From Moritella sp. 24 (GTDB lineage: Bacteria; Pseudomonadota; Gammaproteobacteria; Enterobacterales; Moritellaceae): a DNA stretch of 64,000 bases. The notes beneath the pieces were generated by a model. The model made no database searches and was not told the origin of the DNA. It saw nothing but the letters and a program-made list of their open reading frames with translations. The stretch is taken from NCBI RefSeq assembly GCF_018219155.1, contig NZ_CP056123.1, positions 1,745,505 through 1,809,504 on the forward strand, written 5' to 3'. Shown here piece after piece: positions 35,911-44,916 of this stretch (positions are counted from its first letter, which is position 1; every line of letters begins with the position of its first letter). The translations under genes and the position numbers were made by a program.

Positions 35911-37146
35911 TTAAACCTTGTGTAGTGCTATATATGTCGATTCGAAACAGTTCTTGATAAAAGTTACACCCATATCATCATCAATCGTATACTTAGTTTT
36001 CTCTTCGCCATCAACTTCTATTTTCTTATCGTGAATTATTAATCTAGCTTTATGTTCTGTTTCAGGAGTTGTCATAACTAAGTGCCCCTCTGTATCTGAT
36101 GTTTCATTAAACCATAACTCTAAGGTAGGACAGTCATCTCTAGTTGGAAATTGATATTTTTCGAACTTACCTTCCGATAGGTTTATATCGTTAAATTCTA
36201 AGTGCACTCTAAGGTCATCTACTAGCTTACGGGAAAAATTTGTAACTATTTGTTGTAAAGGGGTTTCGGCCCCCATTTTAATTACTTCTCTAGATGATAT
36301 ATCGTGCTGTAGGTTGCTGAAGTTAGCTTTGCCGACTATGCCCATATGTGTCTGAATTACGCTTTCAATTGCACTGAAAGTATATAGTGCATTTTGATTT
36401 CGTGTATTACCGTCTTCTTCTATAGGATCATCCCAAACGTCTTTGAAATCATCCCCCATATAGTAGATAAGATGAGGGATCTCTGAATAGGCTCTTGTGA
36501 AAATTTCAACACTTGCATCCGATAAATCTATATAGCGAACACCAATTTCATCACTTAATTGATGCAAGTTGCTTTGTAAAAATTGATACATTTGATGAAT
36601 GTATCCATCTAAAACTCGTCTTTGGCTTGGGTCCTGCTCTTTATGCTTCGAAAAATTATCATAGAATCCATAAATGATTTCATTCGTTTCTGAGAGAAAT
36701 CTTTTTATCTGCTCTGCAGCTTCAGGCTTAAGAGAGACTGTTTTTTTCTGCTGGAGACGGTTGAACTCATATAATTCTGAAAATATTACAGGTAAATCAT
36801 CCTCTGTAATGTATTTGAATTTAGCGTTCTTTATTCGTCTACCCATTACTTTTTCAAAGTGCTTTTGCTGCTCATAATACATTTCATATAGGCGCTTCTC
36901 TCGTTGTAGTTCTAGTCCCTTTACAGTTTGCTCAGAACGATGATTCGCAGTGACCCAAGCAACCAAAGGCATACTCAACGACGCTATGGTCATAGGGATT
37001 TTATAGTTTCCCCAAATGTCTGCTAGGAATTGAGGAGCGTCCGTACAGAAGTGGATTGCAAGGCCGACCGTAATGGCTAAAACAATGGGAAAACCAATGG
37101 CAATCTTAAAGAGTTTGGTTTGATAAAGCTTTTTGTTTTCTGGCAT
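35911..37146 (-). CDS. Two-helix membrane-anchored protein of unknown function
   Basis: The 411-residue protein has two hydrophobic segments near residues 14-30 and 49-66, then a long cytoplasmic region. That begins with a charged, probably coiled helix (QTVKGLELQREKRLYEMYYEQQKHFEKV), followed by mixed alpha/beta sequence. Two N-terminal helices plus a large soluble domain is a common plan of membrane-linked defence effectors, but I recognise no family. It is a solitary gene. Confidence 0.6.
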   Translation of the reverse strand: MPENKKLYQTKLFKIAIGFPIVLAITVGLAIHFCTDAPQFLADIWGNYKIPMTIASLSMPLVAWVTANHRSEQTVKGLELQREKRLYEMYYEQQKHFEKVMGRRIKNAKFKYITEDDLPVIFSELYEFNRLQQKKTVSLKPEAAEQIKRFLSETNEIIYGFYDNFSKHKEQDPSQRRVLDGYIHQMYQFLQSNLHQLSDEIGVRYIDLSDASVEIFTRAYSEIPHLIYYMGDDFKDVWDDPIEEDGNTRNQNALYTFSAIESVIQTHMGIVGKANFSNLQHDISSREVIKMGAETPLQQIVTNFSRKLVDDLRVHLEFNDINLSEGKFEKYQFPTRDDCPTLELWFNETSDTEGHLVMTTPETEHKARLIIHDKKIEVDGEEKTKYTIDDDMGVTFIKNCFESTYIALHKV

Positions 37147-37664
37147 TTTTAGCTCCGTAGGTAGTTTTAAAGAAGTTAAAACTCACGCTGGTACTTAAAT
37201 ACAATGTCAATGTTCTTAAGATACTAAATTATATCAGTTTTTGTTTTAGTGGTGAAATGTAATACATAAAAATAAACTTATAGTGAAACTATAAATTTTT
37301 CCACTATGTAAGAGGTCATTGAACATTGCTGTGGCACAATGAATTTAGCCATACCCTCAAATGTAATAAACCACTTCACAGTGGATCTTATGTGGAGTAT
37401 GGGTATCAGATAGAATCTTTTACTTTTTCCAAAAGTCTAATGAATACTACTATCGACTAGTACGATGAATCTAATCCAGTTTTCCCGAAGTACGTTAGGG
37501 TTATAATTTAACCCTGAAATAATATGTGATTTAAATAGTTCTTATTATGCATAATTTTCAGGAATGAGCCTAAAACAGTGGCTAATAATGCTTCACCACA
37601 ACAAAAGCGAACAGAATACCATTAACATGGCATAATAAGGCATCTTAAAAACTCAGGTGAAAAC
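37147..37664. other. Noncoding cargo spacer with a partial dispersed repeat
   Basis: The stretch 37436-37505 shares TCTAATGAATAC-ACTATC-CTAGTAC with the copy at 25578. The segment GGGTTATAATTTAACCC is a short palindrome. No gene is seen. Confidence 0.55.
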
Positions 37665-39047
37665 ATGATTTTAACTGACAATTACGTTTATTGTTTCACT
37701 AATGAAAATGGTGAAGTTGTCTATATTGGTAGGGGTGTTGGTGATAGGGTTGATTCGCATTATGGTAAGCATGCTCACAATGATGACTTGCACAAAGCTA
37801 TTCAAGAAGATGGTCTAACGCATTCATATTTGGCTATCAATATTTCAGAAGATCAGGCTATTTCCGTTGAATCATTCGCAATCATTCTATACGACCCTGC
37901 CTACAACAAAGCTAGGGGATCAAACACCCAAAATTTCTTTAAACCATGCGTTAATATCACGGGCTATAAAAAGAACCGTAGCGCCCTAACAGAAATGAAA
38001 AGCCGCACTATCGATTTCTTTAAACCGTTCAAAAACAAAATGGGGGAAGAAGCATGGTTTGAATTAGCTAATCGACTTTACAAAGAAAATTACATCGATT
38101 CTTGGAAGACGTTTAATAAAGTTATGGCTGACCATTTAGGCATTGAATACACCCAGCTTGTTACCAATGAAGAGCGCTTTGGGCGTAGTTTAAATGGACG
38201 GGAAGCAGGTCTGGTCGGTGGTCGTATTGCTGCAATCAGGAAGTTTTGTGATGAAAATAAGCTACCAAGTGAAGAACGCACACAGTTAGAAGTTAAGTAC
38301 TGGTCATACATTAATGAAATCGGTATCGATACTTTCCTTGATACAAAAAAGATCAAAATGATTGATGTATGGAAAGGCATTGATGTAACAGAAGACCGTT
38401 CTAACAGTGGTCGTAGGTCAGGTCAGTACAAAGGTGACGTAATGGCTGACGGCAAAGAGTTTACATCTATCGATACTGCTGAAAAGTACTATAAACTATC
38501 ATCTGGCACTGGTGGACAACGCATTCGTTCTACTACATTTCTTGGTTGGTACTACATTAACTGGTGCGGTGAAGGTAAAGACCCTACCAATACTAAAGTT
38601 ACGGGAACTGAAGAAGCTAAAAAAGCTGGTGCTGACGCTGCTAGAAAGTCAAAACGCTGGTGGAAGCACCAGTGGCAAGATTCTGATGAAAAGTATCTAC
38701 AACGCTTAAAAATTTGGAACGAGTTAGAAGACATCTATAATTTTTGGTTCAAGGAAGGCCAGAAGCTAGGATCAATGAGATTTAACAAAGCACTACAAGA
38801 TAAAGGTTTTAAGTATGAATCAAATAAATTCTATGAAAAGGTAATCAATCTTCTTCGAAATCACTTTAAGAAAGTAAAATACGAAGATGAACTAACCGAA
38901 TACGAAGCAGCCCTTGAAGAAATGAAAATTGATTCAATCCAAGACCGTATTGATGAGCTACAAGAAAAAATCAATTCAAAACTATTAAATGCCAGTTCAA
39001 CTTCCAAAGTGGAAACTGAACCGAATTTACAACAACCCATTGAATAG
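37665..39047 (+). CDS. GIY-YIG-domain protein, possible endonuclease
   Basis: The N-terminal 100 residues fit a GIY-YIG nuclease: YVYCFTNENGEVVYIGRGVGDRV carries the VYC/YIG strands and the catalytic-type Arg, and ESFAIILYDPAYNKARG supplies the Glu. The middle (about 260-310) reads like the DNA-binding repeats of homing endonucleases (SIDTAEKYYKLSSGTGGQRI). The C-terminus is a charged coiled coil. It is 460 residues long and its target is unknown. It may be a homing-type or defence nuclease. Confidence 0.7.
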   Translation: MILTDNYVYCFTNENGEVVYIGRGVGDRVDSHYGKHAHNDDLHKAIQEDGLTHSYLAINISEDQAISVESFAIILYDPAYNKARGSNTQNFFKPCVNITGYKKNRSALTEMKSRTIDFFKPFKNKMGEEAWFELANRLYKENYIDSWKTFNKVMADHLGIEYTQLVTNEERFGRSLNGREAGLVGGRIAAIRKFCDENKLPSEERTQLEVKYWSYINEIGIDTFLDTKKIKMIDVWKGIDVTEDRSNSGRRSGQYKGDVMADGKEFTSIDTAEKYYKLSSGTGGQRIRSTTFLGWYYINWCGEGKDPTNTKVTGTEEAKKAGADAARKSKRWWKHQWQDSDEKYLQRLKIWNELEDIYNFWFKEGQKLGSMRFNKALQDKGFKYESNKFYEKVINLLRNHFKKVKYEDELTEYEAALEEMKIDSIQDRIDELQEKINSKLLNASSTSKVETEPNLQQPIE

Positions 39048-39437
39048 TAAGACAAGATGGTTTATTGAATAAACACAGTATATTACATGGTGTTAAGGCG
39101 TAACAAGGGGGGCTTAGCCCATACTACCTGCGGCACCAAATTTTTCTACTTTGTACAATTAATCAAGAAGTGAGCCTAAACACATACCAAAAAATCTAGG
39201 TGACGCCTACGGCGTACCAGATTTGGGCGTTAATTTTGATATAGATATACTATTAATAATGCATACCGTACCATTTCATATCGATTCTCTAACACGTTTA
39301 TGTTTATAGATAGCTTAGGGTGATCGCTGTTAGTCTTTCTGCTCTAAGCCAGTTCTGGACAAAAATGGCTTAGTGCTTAAGCTTTCAAGGGCATGGTTCG
39401 CATTACAGAAAATATGACTAAATTTGGATTAGCTCAA
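39048..39437. other. Noncoding spacer with attC-like hairpin and dispersed repeat
   Basis: A strong hairpin at about 39187-39230 (AAATCTAGGTGACGCC and GGCGTACCAGATTT) is followed by GGGCGTTAATT, resembling an attC R' end. The stretch 39328-39425 is a cargo-repeat copy (GCTCTAAGCC, TGGACAAAAATGGCTTAG, CTTAAGCTTTCAA). Confidence 0.55.
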
Positions 39438-39917
39438 TTAACTGAAACCTTTATTTAATTCCCAGCATTCCAATTGTTCACCATCTGAATCAACGACTAA
39501 TTCTTTGTATGAAAATCCATTTTTGTGAACGACATTTAGCGAAGCTTTGTTATCTGACGCAATCAGAGCAAAAACGGTATTAACTAAAGTAGAACCAAAT
39601 GCAATTTGGCTGAGTTGTTTAACCGCAAAAGTCGCGACACCCAAACCTCGGGCATCAGGAGCCACATTATAGCCAATTTCAATACGGCTGTTTTTTGGGT
39701 CATCCTTGAAGCCACAGGCACCAATAATTTGCGTGTTTTTTTGGATAAAGTAAGGAAACGCCCAAATTACGTCTACTAAATTATGGCGAAGATCCATTGA
39801 GCGAACCAAAACATGTATAGGCGGAATAGAATGTTCAATAAACGTAAGATCTTTAGGCTTATCACCAGACTGAATAAGCATTTTAAGCTGGATGTCATTT
39901 AGTTGTATGAGGTTCAT
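39438..39917 (-). CDS. GNAT acetyltransferase
   Basis: A 159-residue GNAT protein. Motif A is RIEIGYNVAPDARGLGVATFAVKQL (about residues 72-96) with the acetyl-CoA loop RGLGVA, and the later VVHKNGFSYKE is motif B. It resembles RimJ/RimL-type N-acetyltransferases. It is solitary cargo between two repeat copies; the substrate is unknown. Confidence 0.88.
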   Translation of the reverse strand: MNLIQLNDIQLKMLIQSGDKPKDLTFIEHSIPPIHVLVRSMDLRHNLVDVIWAFPYFIQKNTQIIGACGFKDDPKNSRIEIGYNVAPDARGLGVATFAVKQLSQIAFGSTLVNTVFALIASDNKASLNVVHKNGFSYKELVVDSDGEQLECWELNKGFS

Positions 39918-40343
39918 AATTTACTTTACTTATTTTAGATAAAATAGAGTCCTTTCATTTACATCATAAACTATCTATACAGCTGATTATATTAATATAA
40001 TCATATGAAATAACTGCCTTACTAAAGATTGATAATACAGTATAAAAACCTCTCATTATGCTATCCCCCATTCATCATAACGATGGTCTATCACACTCAA
40101 TTTATCAAATGTTATACATGAAAAAATGTATGGCAAATCGATATAGTCATATTTCAATTGAGTTACAGCTCTAAGCCAGAAAGGGGCAGTTTCGGCTTAG
40201 AGCTGTCAGCCTAAGCCATTGATGGACAAAGTGTCTTAGGACTTAAGCTTCAAAGAATAGGGTTGCATTACTTAAAATGTATCTTAAGCTGTACACCGTT
40301 ACCCATACAGTAGCCTTCCTATTTATTTTAATGGATTCATTTC
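39918..40343. other. Noncoding cargo spacer with the longest dispersed-repeat copy
   Basis: The stretch 40115-40290 contains a perfect 11-bp inverted pair AGCTCTAAGCC/GGCTTAGAGCT and the conserved TGGACAAAG and GACTTAAGCTT blocks. It serves as the reference copy for the family. No gene is seen. Confidence 0.7.
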
Positions 40344-41045
40344 ATGTCTAGAAGCCAACGACTCTTTGACTTACTCCAACTGTTACGCTGTCATAAATAC
40401 CCAGTCTCAGCTGCACACTTAGCTCAAGAACTGAATGTAAGTGTTCGTACTATCTACCGTGATATAGCGACATTACAAGCACAAGGTGCGGAGATTGAAG
40501 GCGAAGCTGGCCTTGGTTACGTATTGAAACCGACGTTTACGCTACCTCCATTAATGTTTTCAACAGAAGAGTTAGAGGCTCTCCTGTTAGGAGCTGATTG
40601 GGTTGGAAAACAGGCCAATGGTGAGTTGAATAAAGCCGCAAAAAACGCTATTGCTAAAATATCATCAGTATTACCAGAAAATCACATTGTGAAGCGAAGC
40701 CCGGATATCATGCGTGTAGCTTCTATCATTGAAGTACCAGAATTAACGACAGAGCTATCATATATTAGAGATGCCATCAAACATCAGTATAAAGCTGAGA
40801 TTGACTATCAAGATTCTCAAGGGAATCCTAGCTCACGGATAATATGGCCTATTCTTATTGGTTTATTCCAGTACCATTATGTTCTAGTGGCTTGGTGTGA
40901 GACAAGAGATACATTTCGTAATTTTAGGCTCGATAGAATAGAACAGTGGCAGTCCCTTGAGCAAAAGTACCGACCTAATCGTCGTGATTTACTGAAACAA
41001 TGGCAGGAAATAGAAGGGATTAGTGAGAAAGAAATTCGCTACTGA
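40344..41045 (+). CDS. HTH-WYL transcriptional regulator (YafY type)
   Basis: The 233-residue protein has an N-terminal DeoR-like helix-turn-helix (SAAHLAQELNVSVRTIYRDIATLQAQGAEIEGEAGLGYVL) and a WYL ligand-sensing domain with KAEIDYQDSQGNPSSRIIWPI and FRNFRLDRIEQW. WYL regulators often respond to nucleic acids or nucleotides. It lies 64 bp before the VOC-fold gene and probably regulates it. Confidence 0.9.
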   Translation: MSRSQRLFDLLQLLRCHKYPVSAAHLAQELNVSVRTIYRDIATLQAQGAEIEGEAGLGYVLKPTFTLPPLMFSTEELEALLLGADWVGKQANGELNKAAKNAIAKISSVLPENHIVKRSPDIMRVASIIEVPELTTELSYIRDAIKHQYKAEIDYQDSQGNPSSRIIWPILIGLFQYHYVLVAWCETRDTFRNFRLDRIEQWQSLEQKYRPNRRDLLKQWQEIEGISEKEIRY

Positions 41046-41109
41046 CAAAAACTGTCACTCACATTCATTATATTACTAACTCAATCAGTTGTACTTTTTA
41101 GGAACTTAT

Positions 41110-41478
41110 ATGTTTAAAATCGATTCCTTTGTTCTTTATGTCGAAAATATTGAAATCAGCAAAAATTTTTACACCAATACTTTTGAATGTGACGGTGAGG
41201 TTTTATCGCCAACATTTATCTCTTTCTCATTAGGCGATGGTGTTAGTGTTGAGTTAAAACAACTCGCACAAGTTTCTCCAAAAGCTCATATTACTGGTGG
41301 CGGTACAGAACTATCCTTAATGGTAGATAATTCAAAAGTATTACACCACCTTTACGAACAATGGGAAAACAAAGGAGTTAAATTCATTCAAACTCCTGTA
41401 GAGTTAATTTTTGGTATTACATTTGTTGCGATTGATCCTGATGGACATCGAATTAGGGTCTTTACGCAGAATAAATAA
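41110..41478 (+). CDS. VOC/glyoxalase-fold protein
   Basis: A 122-residue protein of the glyoxalase/bleomycin-resistance superfamily. It has two beta-alpha-beta-beta-beta modules: FKIDSFVLYVENIEISKNFYTNTF and the C-terminal TFVAIDPDGHRIRVF. The frame is open from 41089, but ATG 41110 with TAGGAAC upstream gives the family N-terminus. It may bind or modify a small toxic compound. It is the last cargo gene before the transposon end. Confidence 0.85.
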   Translation: MFKIDSFVLYVENIEISKNFYTNTFECDGEVLSPTFISFSLGDGVSVELKQLAQVSPKAHITGGGTELSLMVDNSKVLHHLYEQWENKGVKFIQTPVELIFGITFVAIDPDGHRIRVFTQNK

Positions 41479-41820
41479 AGAACGGTGTGCCGTGGCTAAG
41501 TAATATTGGCCACTATTTTCGGTTCATTCTTGTAAATCATGTTATGTGAAAAGCAACTCACAATCATCGTATGAACAAATGTATGGTAAATCGATATGAA
41601 CATATTGTGAGAGAGTTAAAGCTCTAACTCACTTCGGGGCAATTTCGGCTTAGAGCGATCACCCTAAGCTATGTGATCACCAAGGGACTTTGTAAAAAGC
41701 TAATATTTCACTTTCGGTATATCCATCCAGTAGTTGTATATTGGGTGTGAGCATTTTCGTTCATAGCGAATACTGAAAGAATGTTTCTTACATAAATGAA
41801 CTGTCATAAGTGTATTTTTA
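41479..41820. other. Noncoding region with a dispersed-repeat copy
   Basis: The stretch 41570-41700 is a cargo-repeat copy with AAATCGATATGAACATATT, CTCTAACTC, GGGGCAATTTCGGCTTAGAG and ATGTGATCACCAAGG. No gene is seen; the transposon end follows. Confidence 0.6.
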
Positions 41821-41830
41821 CAAGAATATT

Positions 41831-41931
41831 AACTTATGGTTGTTTTAGTCAAAATTAAGATATGGTTGTAATTTTTCTAATTGATTGATGAATAATTATT
41901 TTGAAAAAACCAAGTTATGGTTGTTTCAACA
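41831..41931. repeat. Distal transposon end with three spaced TnsB sites
   Basis: Inverted copies of the ACAACCATAA core lie at 41834-41843, 41860-41869 and 41914-41924 (as TTATGGTTGT or TATGGTTGT). The end is TTGTTTCAACA, the inverse of the folE-side terminus. Wider spacing than at the other end fits a Tn7 left end. Confidence 0.9.
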
Positions 41932-41936
41932 CGACT
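41932..41936. repeat. Target-site duplication CGACT, distal side
   Basis: An exact copy of 12638-12642, directly after the transposon terminus. Confidence 0.93.
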
Positions 41937-41954
41937 GATTAGTTAAGTGTATTC

Positions 41955-42010
41955 ATACTCAAACTACAATTCTCGAAAGCTTCCTTTCTGTAGTTTGAGT
42001 ATTATTTTGT
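41955..42010 (+). terminator. Displaced folE terminator
   Basis: ATACTCAAACTACA and TGTAGTTTGAGTAT pair perfectly across a 20-base loop, followed by TATTTTG. Without the transposon this hairpin would lie about 25 bp after the folE stop codon, so it looks like the original folE terminator, now 29 kb away. Confidence 0.75.
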
Positions 42011-42133
42011 AACCCCTCATTTCAACATTGTCACATTTTGTCATAATTCATCTTCTTTCATCATTTTTGTGAAATTTAATCGTCATAGTTGTTTGTTTTA
42101 ATGGTTTCATTAATCACTAATGAGCACATTGAG

Positions 42134-42703
42134 ATGAATACAGTATTAAAACAGCACCTATCATGGAAAGTTAGGCACGATTTCTATAACGCTATCATGC
42201 CATTTTCTCAACAATTATTACTGTGTTGCTTTTTTGTTTGTTTGGCTGTTACCGCAAGCTTAATTGTGGCTAATACCAATAATATTTATGCGAAAGATAT
42301 AGACAAACTATCGGCTTATAATGATAACTCGATGCCGGGTATGGTGAATATAGATCGTATCTACACGGATGCCATGAATATTGAAACACGTGATGTTGTT
42401 GATAGTAGCCTTGTAAAAGCGCAGATTAATTATGAACAGAAGCTCGCCGACTTAGCGTTTGCATTACAACAGTATGAAATGATGGAGTTGCAAACATTTA
42501 ACTTTGTTATTGAAGTGTCAGAGCGTGAGCAAGCGACGTCAATGATGCTTGTACATCTACAGAAAATGTTGACTGAATTTACGCAATCAAACCCAGACAT
42601 TAATGCTGATTGGCAGGTAGATCCAAATGATGCTTTTAAGCTAACAGTTAAGTTGAATACAGAACGACAAAGACAGTGGGGTGGGACAGGATTCATTATT
42701 TAA
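42134..42703 (+). CDS. Membrane-anchored protein of unknown function
   Basis: The protein has one hydrophobic helix (LLLCCFFVCLAVTASLIV) about 30 residues from the start, then a periplasmic region. That region is helical (about residues 60-145) with acidic character and a tail WGGTGFII. The frame is open from a TTG at 42089, and other Met codons exist at 42101 and 42134; the start is uncertain. I recognise no family. It is monocistronic with a good terminator. Confidence 0.65.
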   Translation: MNTVLKQHLSWKVRHDFYNAIMPFSQQLLLCCFFVCLAVTASLIVANTNNIYAKDIDKLSAYNDNSMPGMVNIDRIYTDAMNIETRDVVDSSLVKAQINYEQKLADLAFALQQYEMMELQTFNFVIEVSEREQATSMMLVHLQKMLTEFTQSNPDINADWQVDPNDAFKLTVKLNTERQRQWGGTGFII

Positions 42704-42733
42704 ATAGGGCAAGTTACCTTGCCCTATTTTATA
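42702..42733 (+). terminator. Rho-independent terminator
   Basis: AAATAGGGCAAG and CTTGCCCTATTT form the stem, ending in TTTTAT. It is usable in both directions and sits before the convergent rnb gene. Confidence 0.88.
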
Positions 42734-42790
42734 CGTCAGTAACAGTTTTACACTCGGTGTAATGTGTTGTCTGACTAATTGTAGCTGTGA

Positions 42791-44734
42791 TTAACCGGCT
42801 ATTTTTTCAACTGGTTTAGCAACAATGTTACGTTTTTCTTTGTTTACTTCAGCAATGTTGACTTGGATTAAATCACCCAAGCTATATTCAACTTGATCTT
42901 TAATGCTGATTTGACCTGTTTCAGTTAAGCATTTAACTTCTTTCTTATTATCATGTAATAAGCTAGCAGGGATAAATGCAACCGCGCCATTTTCAAGTAA
43001 ACGCACGCGTAAACCACCACGGTTAACATCCATAATACTTGCTTCGAATACTTGTTTGTTTTCAACGGCAGGTGTTAGGTAGTCAACGTACAACCATGAT
43101 GAGATATCGCGTTCTGCCATTCTGTGTTGGCGACGACGTTCTGACATTAAGATCACTTCATCTTCAGTTGCAGAAGGTGCTGAACCATTTGTTAATGTTG
43201 CTTTAATTAGACGGTGATTAATGATGTCACCGTATTTACGAATTGGTGATGTCCATGTTGCATAGCCATCTAAGCCCATCGCAAAGTGACGTTCTGCACT
43301 TGCGCTAATAAGACTGTAGCTTTGCATACGACGTAAACGGCTGTCTAATGCTGGATTCGCTTTTTCGGCTAGTGTACGTTGCAATTCAACATAACCTGGC
43401 AGAGATTGGATGTGCTCTTTAGTACATTCAATACCGTGTTCAGCTAATAGCTCAACAACTAAGTCAATCTTTTCTGGATCAAAACCTGCGTGTGTATTGA
43501 ATACACCCACATCGCCATTTTGACGGAATAAACGCGCCGCTGTAATATTTGCAGCAACCATTGTTTCTTCAATCATCTGATTAGCAATACGACGGTGCTC
43601 TACATGAATTGCAAGTACGTTGCCGCTCTCGTCTAGCTCGAAGCTGTAATCAGGTTGGTCTGGGAATACGATCGCATTCTTTTTACGCCATTGTTGACGA
43701 TGACGTGCAAAAGTAGCCAGTGATTGTAATTGTTCAGCCAGTTGTGCTTCTGGTTGCCATTCTGTCGATACTTCTTCAATCCAATCTGAAACTTGTGTGT
43801 AAGACAGTTTATGTTGTGATGTGATCCAAGCTGTAAAGAACTCAAACTCTTCAGCTAATGCACCATCTTCTTGAATGGTATAAGTACAGCATAATGTTGG
43901 GCGCTTTTCGCCAGCAACGAGTGAACAAACACTGTCACTTAGTTCACGTGGCATCATCGGAATGTTACGGCCCGGTAGATACACAGTAAATGCACGTTCA
44001 GCAGCAATTTTGTTTAGCTCAGAATCAGCTGGAATATATGATGTTGGATCGGCAATCGCTACCGTTACTTTAAGGTTGCCTTCTGCTGTTTTTTCAATAA
44101 GCAGTGCATCATCCATATCTTTTGTTGACGCTGAGTCGATAGTAAAGAATGGCTTGTCTGTTAGATCGATACGCGCTGTATCATCTTTAAATTCAACAGA
44201 TTCAGGCATAGCAGGAACATCTTTAGCTAAATCTTGACGTGCTAGTGTTACCCACCATGGTGCATTTGGATCCGTTGCTGTAGCAACAAAACCAGTTACT
44301 TCAGCAGCAAAGCTACCATCTTTTAATGCATGAGATTTTAGTTGTGCTACAACCCAGTCGCCATCGTTAACTTTTTGCTCGCCAAAACCAACTAATTTAG
44401 CTCTGATTGGCATATTGATAACAGGACTATCTGCAAGAATTGTTAGCTTGTTTTTAGTAATACTAATACGGGCAATAAAACGCGTTAATTTAGCTTCAAC
44501 TAATGTATCTGGTTCTGCAGATGTTTTATCACCATTAGTTTCGATATACGCTTTGATTCTATCGCCGTGCATGATTTTTTTCATGTGAGGTGGCGCAATG
44601 AAATAGCTTTCACCATCATCCGCTTCAAGGAAGCCAAAACCACGTTCTGTGCCTTTAACAGTACCTTCAACACTTGGCGTGTTTTGGCGCATATTTTGTT
44701 TTAATTGTGAGAGTAGTGGATTGTCGCGAAACAT
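42791..44734 (-). CDS. rnb: Exoribonuclease II
   Basis: RNase II degrades single-stranded RNA from the 3' end. The 647-residue protein has two N-terminal cold-shock domains, a central RNB catalytic domain and a C-terminal S1 domain. The catalytic block TIDSASTKDMDDALLIEK supplies the conserved aspartates, and YATWTSPIRKYGDIINHRLI is the RNB signature. The length matches E. coli Rnb (644). Confidence 0.95.
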   Translation of the reverse strand: MFRDNPLLSQLKQNMRQNTPSVEGTVKGTERGFGFLEADDGESYFIAPPHMKKIMHGDRIKAYIETNGDKTSAEPDTLVEAKLTRFIARISITKNKLTILADSPVINMPIRAKLVGFGEQKVNDGDWVVAQLKSHALKDGSFAAEVTGFVATATDPNAPWWVTLARQDLAKDVPAMPESVEFKDDTARIDLTDKPFFTIDSASTKDMDDALLIEKTAEGNLKVTVAIADPTSYIPADSELNKIAAERAFTVYLPGRNIPMMPRELSDSVCSLVAGEKRPTLCCTYTIQEDGALAEEFEFFTAWITSQHKLSYTQVSDWIEEVSTEWQPEAQLAEQLQSLATFARHRQQWRKKNAIVFPDQPDYSFELDESGNVLAIHVEHRRIANQMIEETMVAANITAARLFRQNGDVGVFNTHAGFDPEKIDLVVELLAEHGIECTKEHIQSLPGYVELQRTLAEKANPALDSRLRRMQSYSLISASAERHFAMGLDGYATWTSPIRKYGDIINHRLIKATLTNGSAPSATEDEVILMSERRRQHRMAERDISSWLYVDYLTPAVENKQVFEASIMDVNRGGLRVRLLENGAVAFIPASLLHDNKKEVKCLTETGQISIKDQVEYSLGDLIQVNIAEVNKEKRNIVAKPVEKIAG

Positions 44735-44916
44735 GTAAAGCCTTCCTATAATGAATTGCGCATACTATACGACAGAGAAGGGCTAAGTTCCACCCCTTAT
44801 GAGGGTTGTTTGTTGCAAAAAATAATGCGATTAAATAGCTAGCTTAATCTAAAAAAAAGACTAACTATTTAACTAAGTATTTGTAAATATTAAGCACTTT
44901 ATTTACTGAATTAACG

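Larger units (their letters stand above)
12643..41931. mobile_element. Tn7-like type I-F3 CRISPR-associated transposon (CAST) at folE
   Basis: A complete 29,289-bp element. Its termini are TGTTGAAACAACCATAAC and, inverted, GTTATGGTTGTTTCAACA, flanked by CGACT direct repeats. It encodes TnsA, TnsB and TnsC at the folE-proximal end, and TniQ-Cas8/5-Cas7-Cas6 with a CRISPR array in the interior. It lacks cas1, cas2 and cas3, as expected for type I-F3 CASTs, whose Cascade-TniQ complex recruits TnsC and TnsAB to guide-specified DNA. A separate one-spacer array supplies the folE homing guide. The rest is cargo. By Tn7 convention the tnsA-proximal end with close-packed sites is the right end. No transposition gene is visibly broken, so it may be active. 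Confidence 0.97.

Noticed and set aside
12643-41931. The island as an integron or integrative conjugative element
   Set aside because: There is no integron integrase, tyrosine recombinase, relaxase or mating gene; ends, duplication and genes are Tn7-like.
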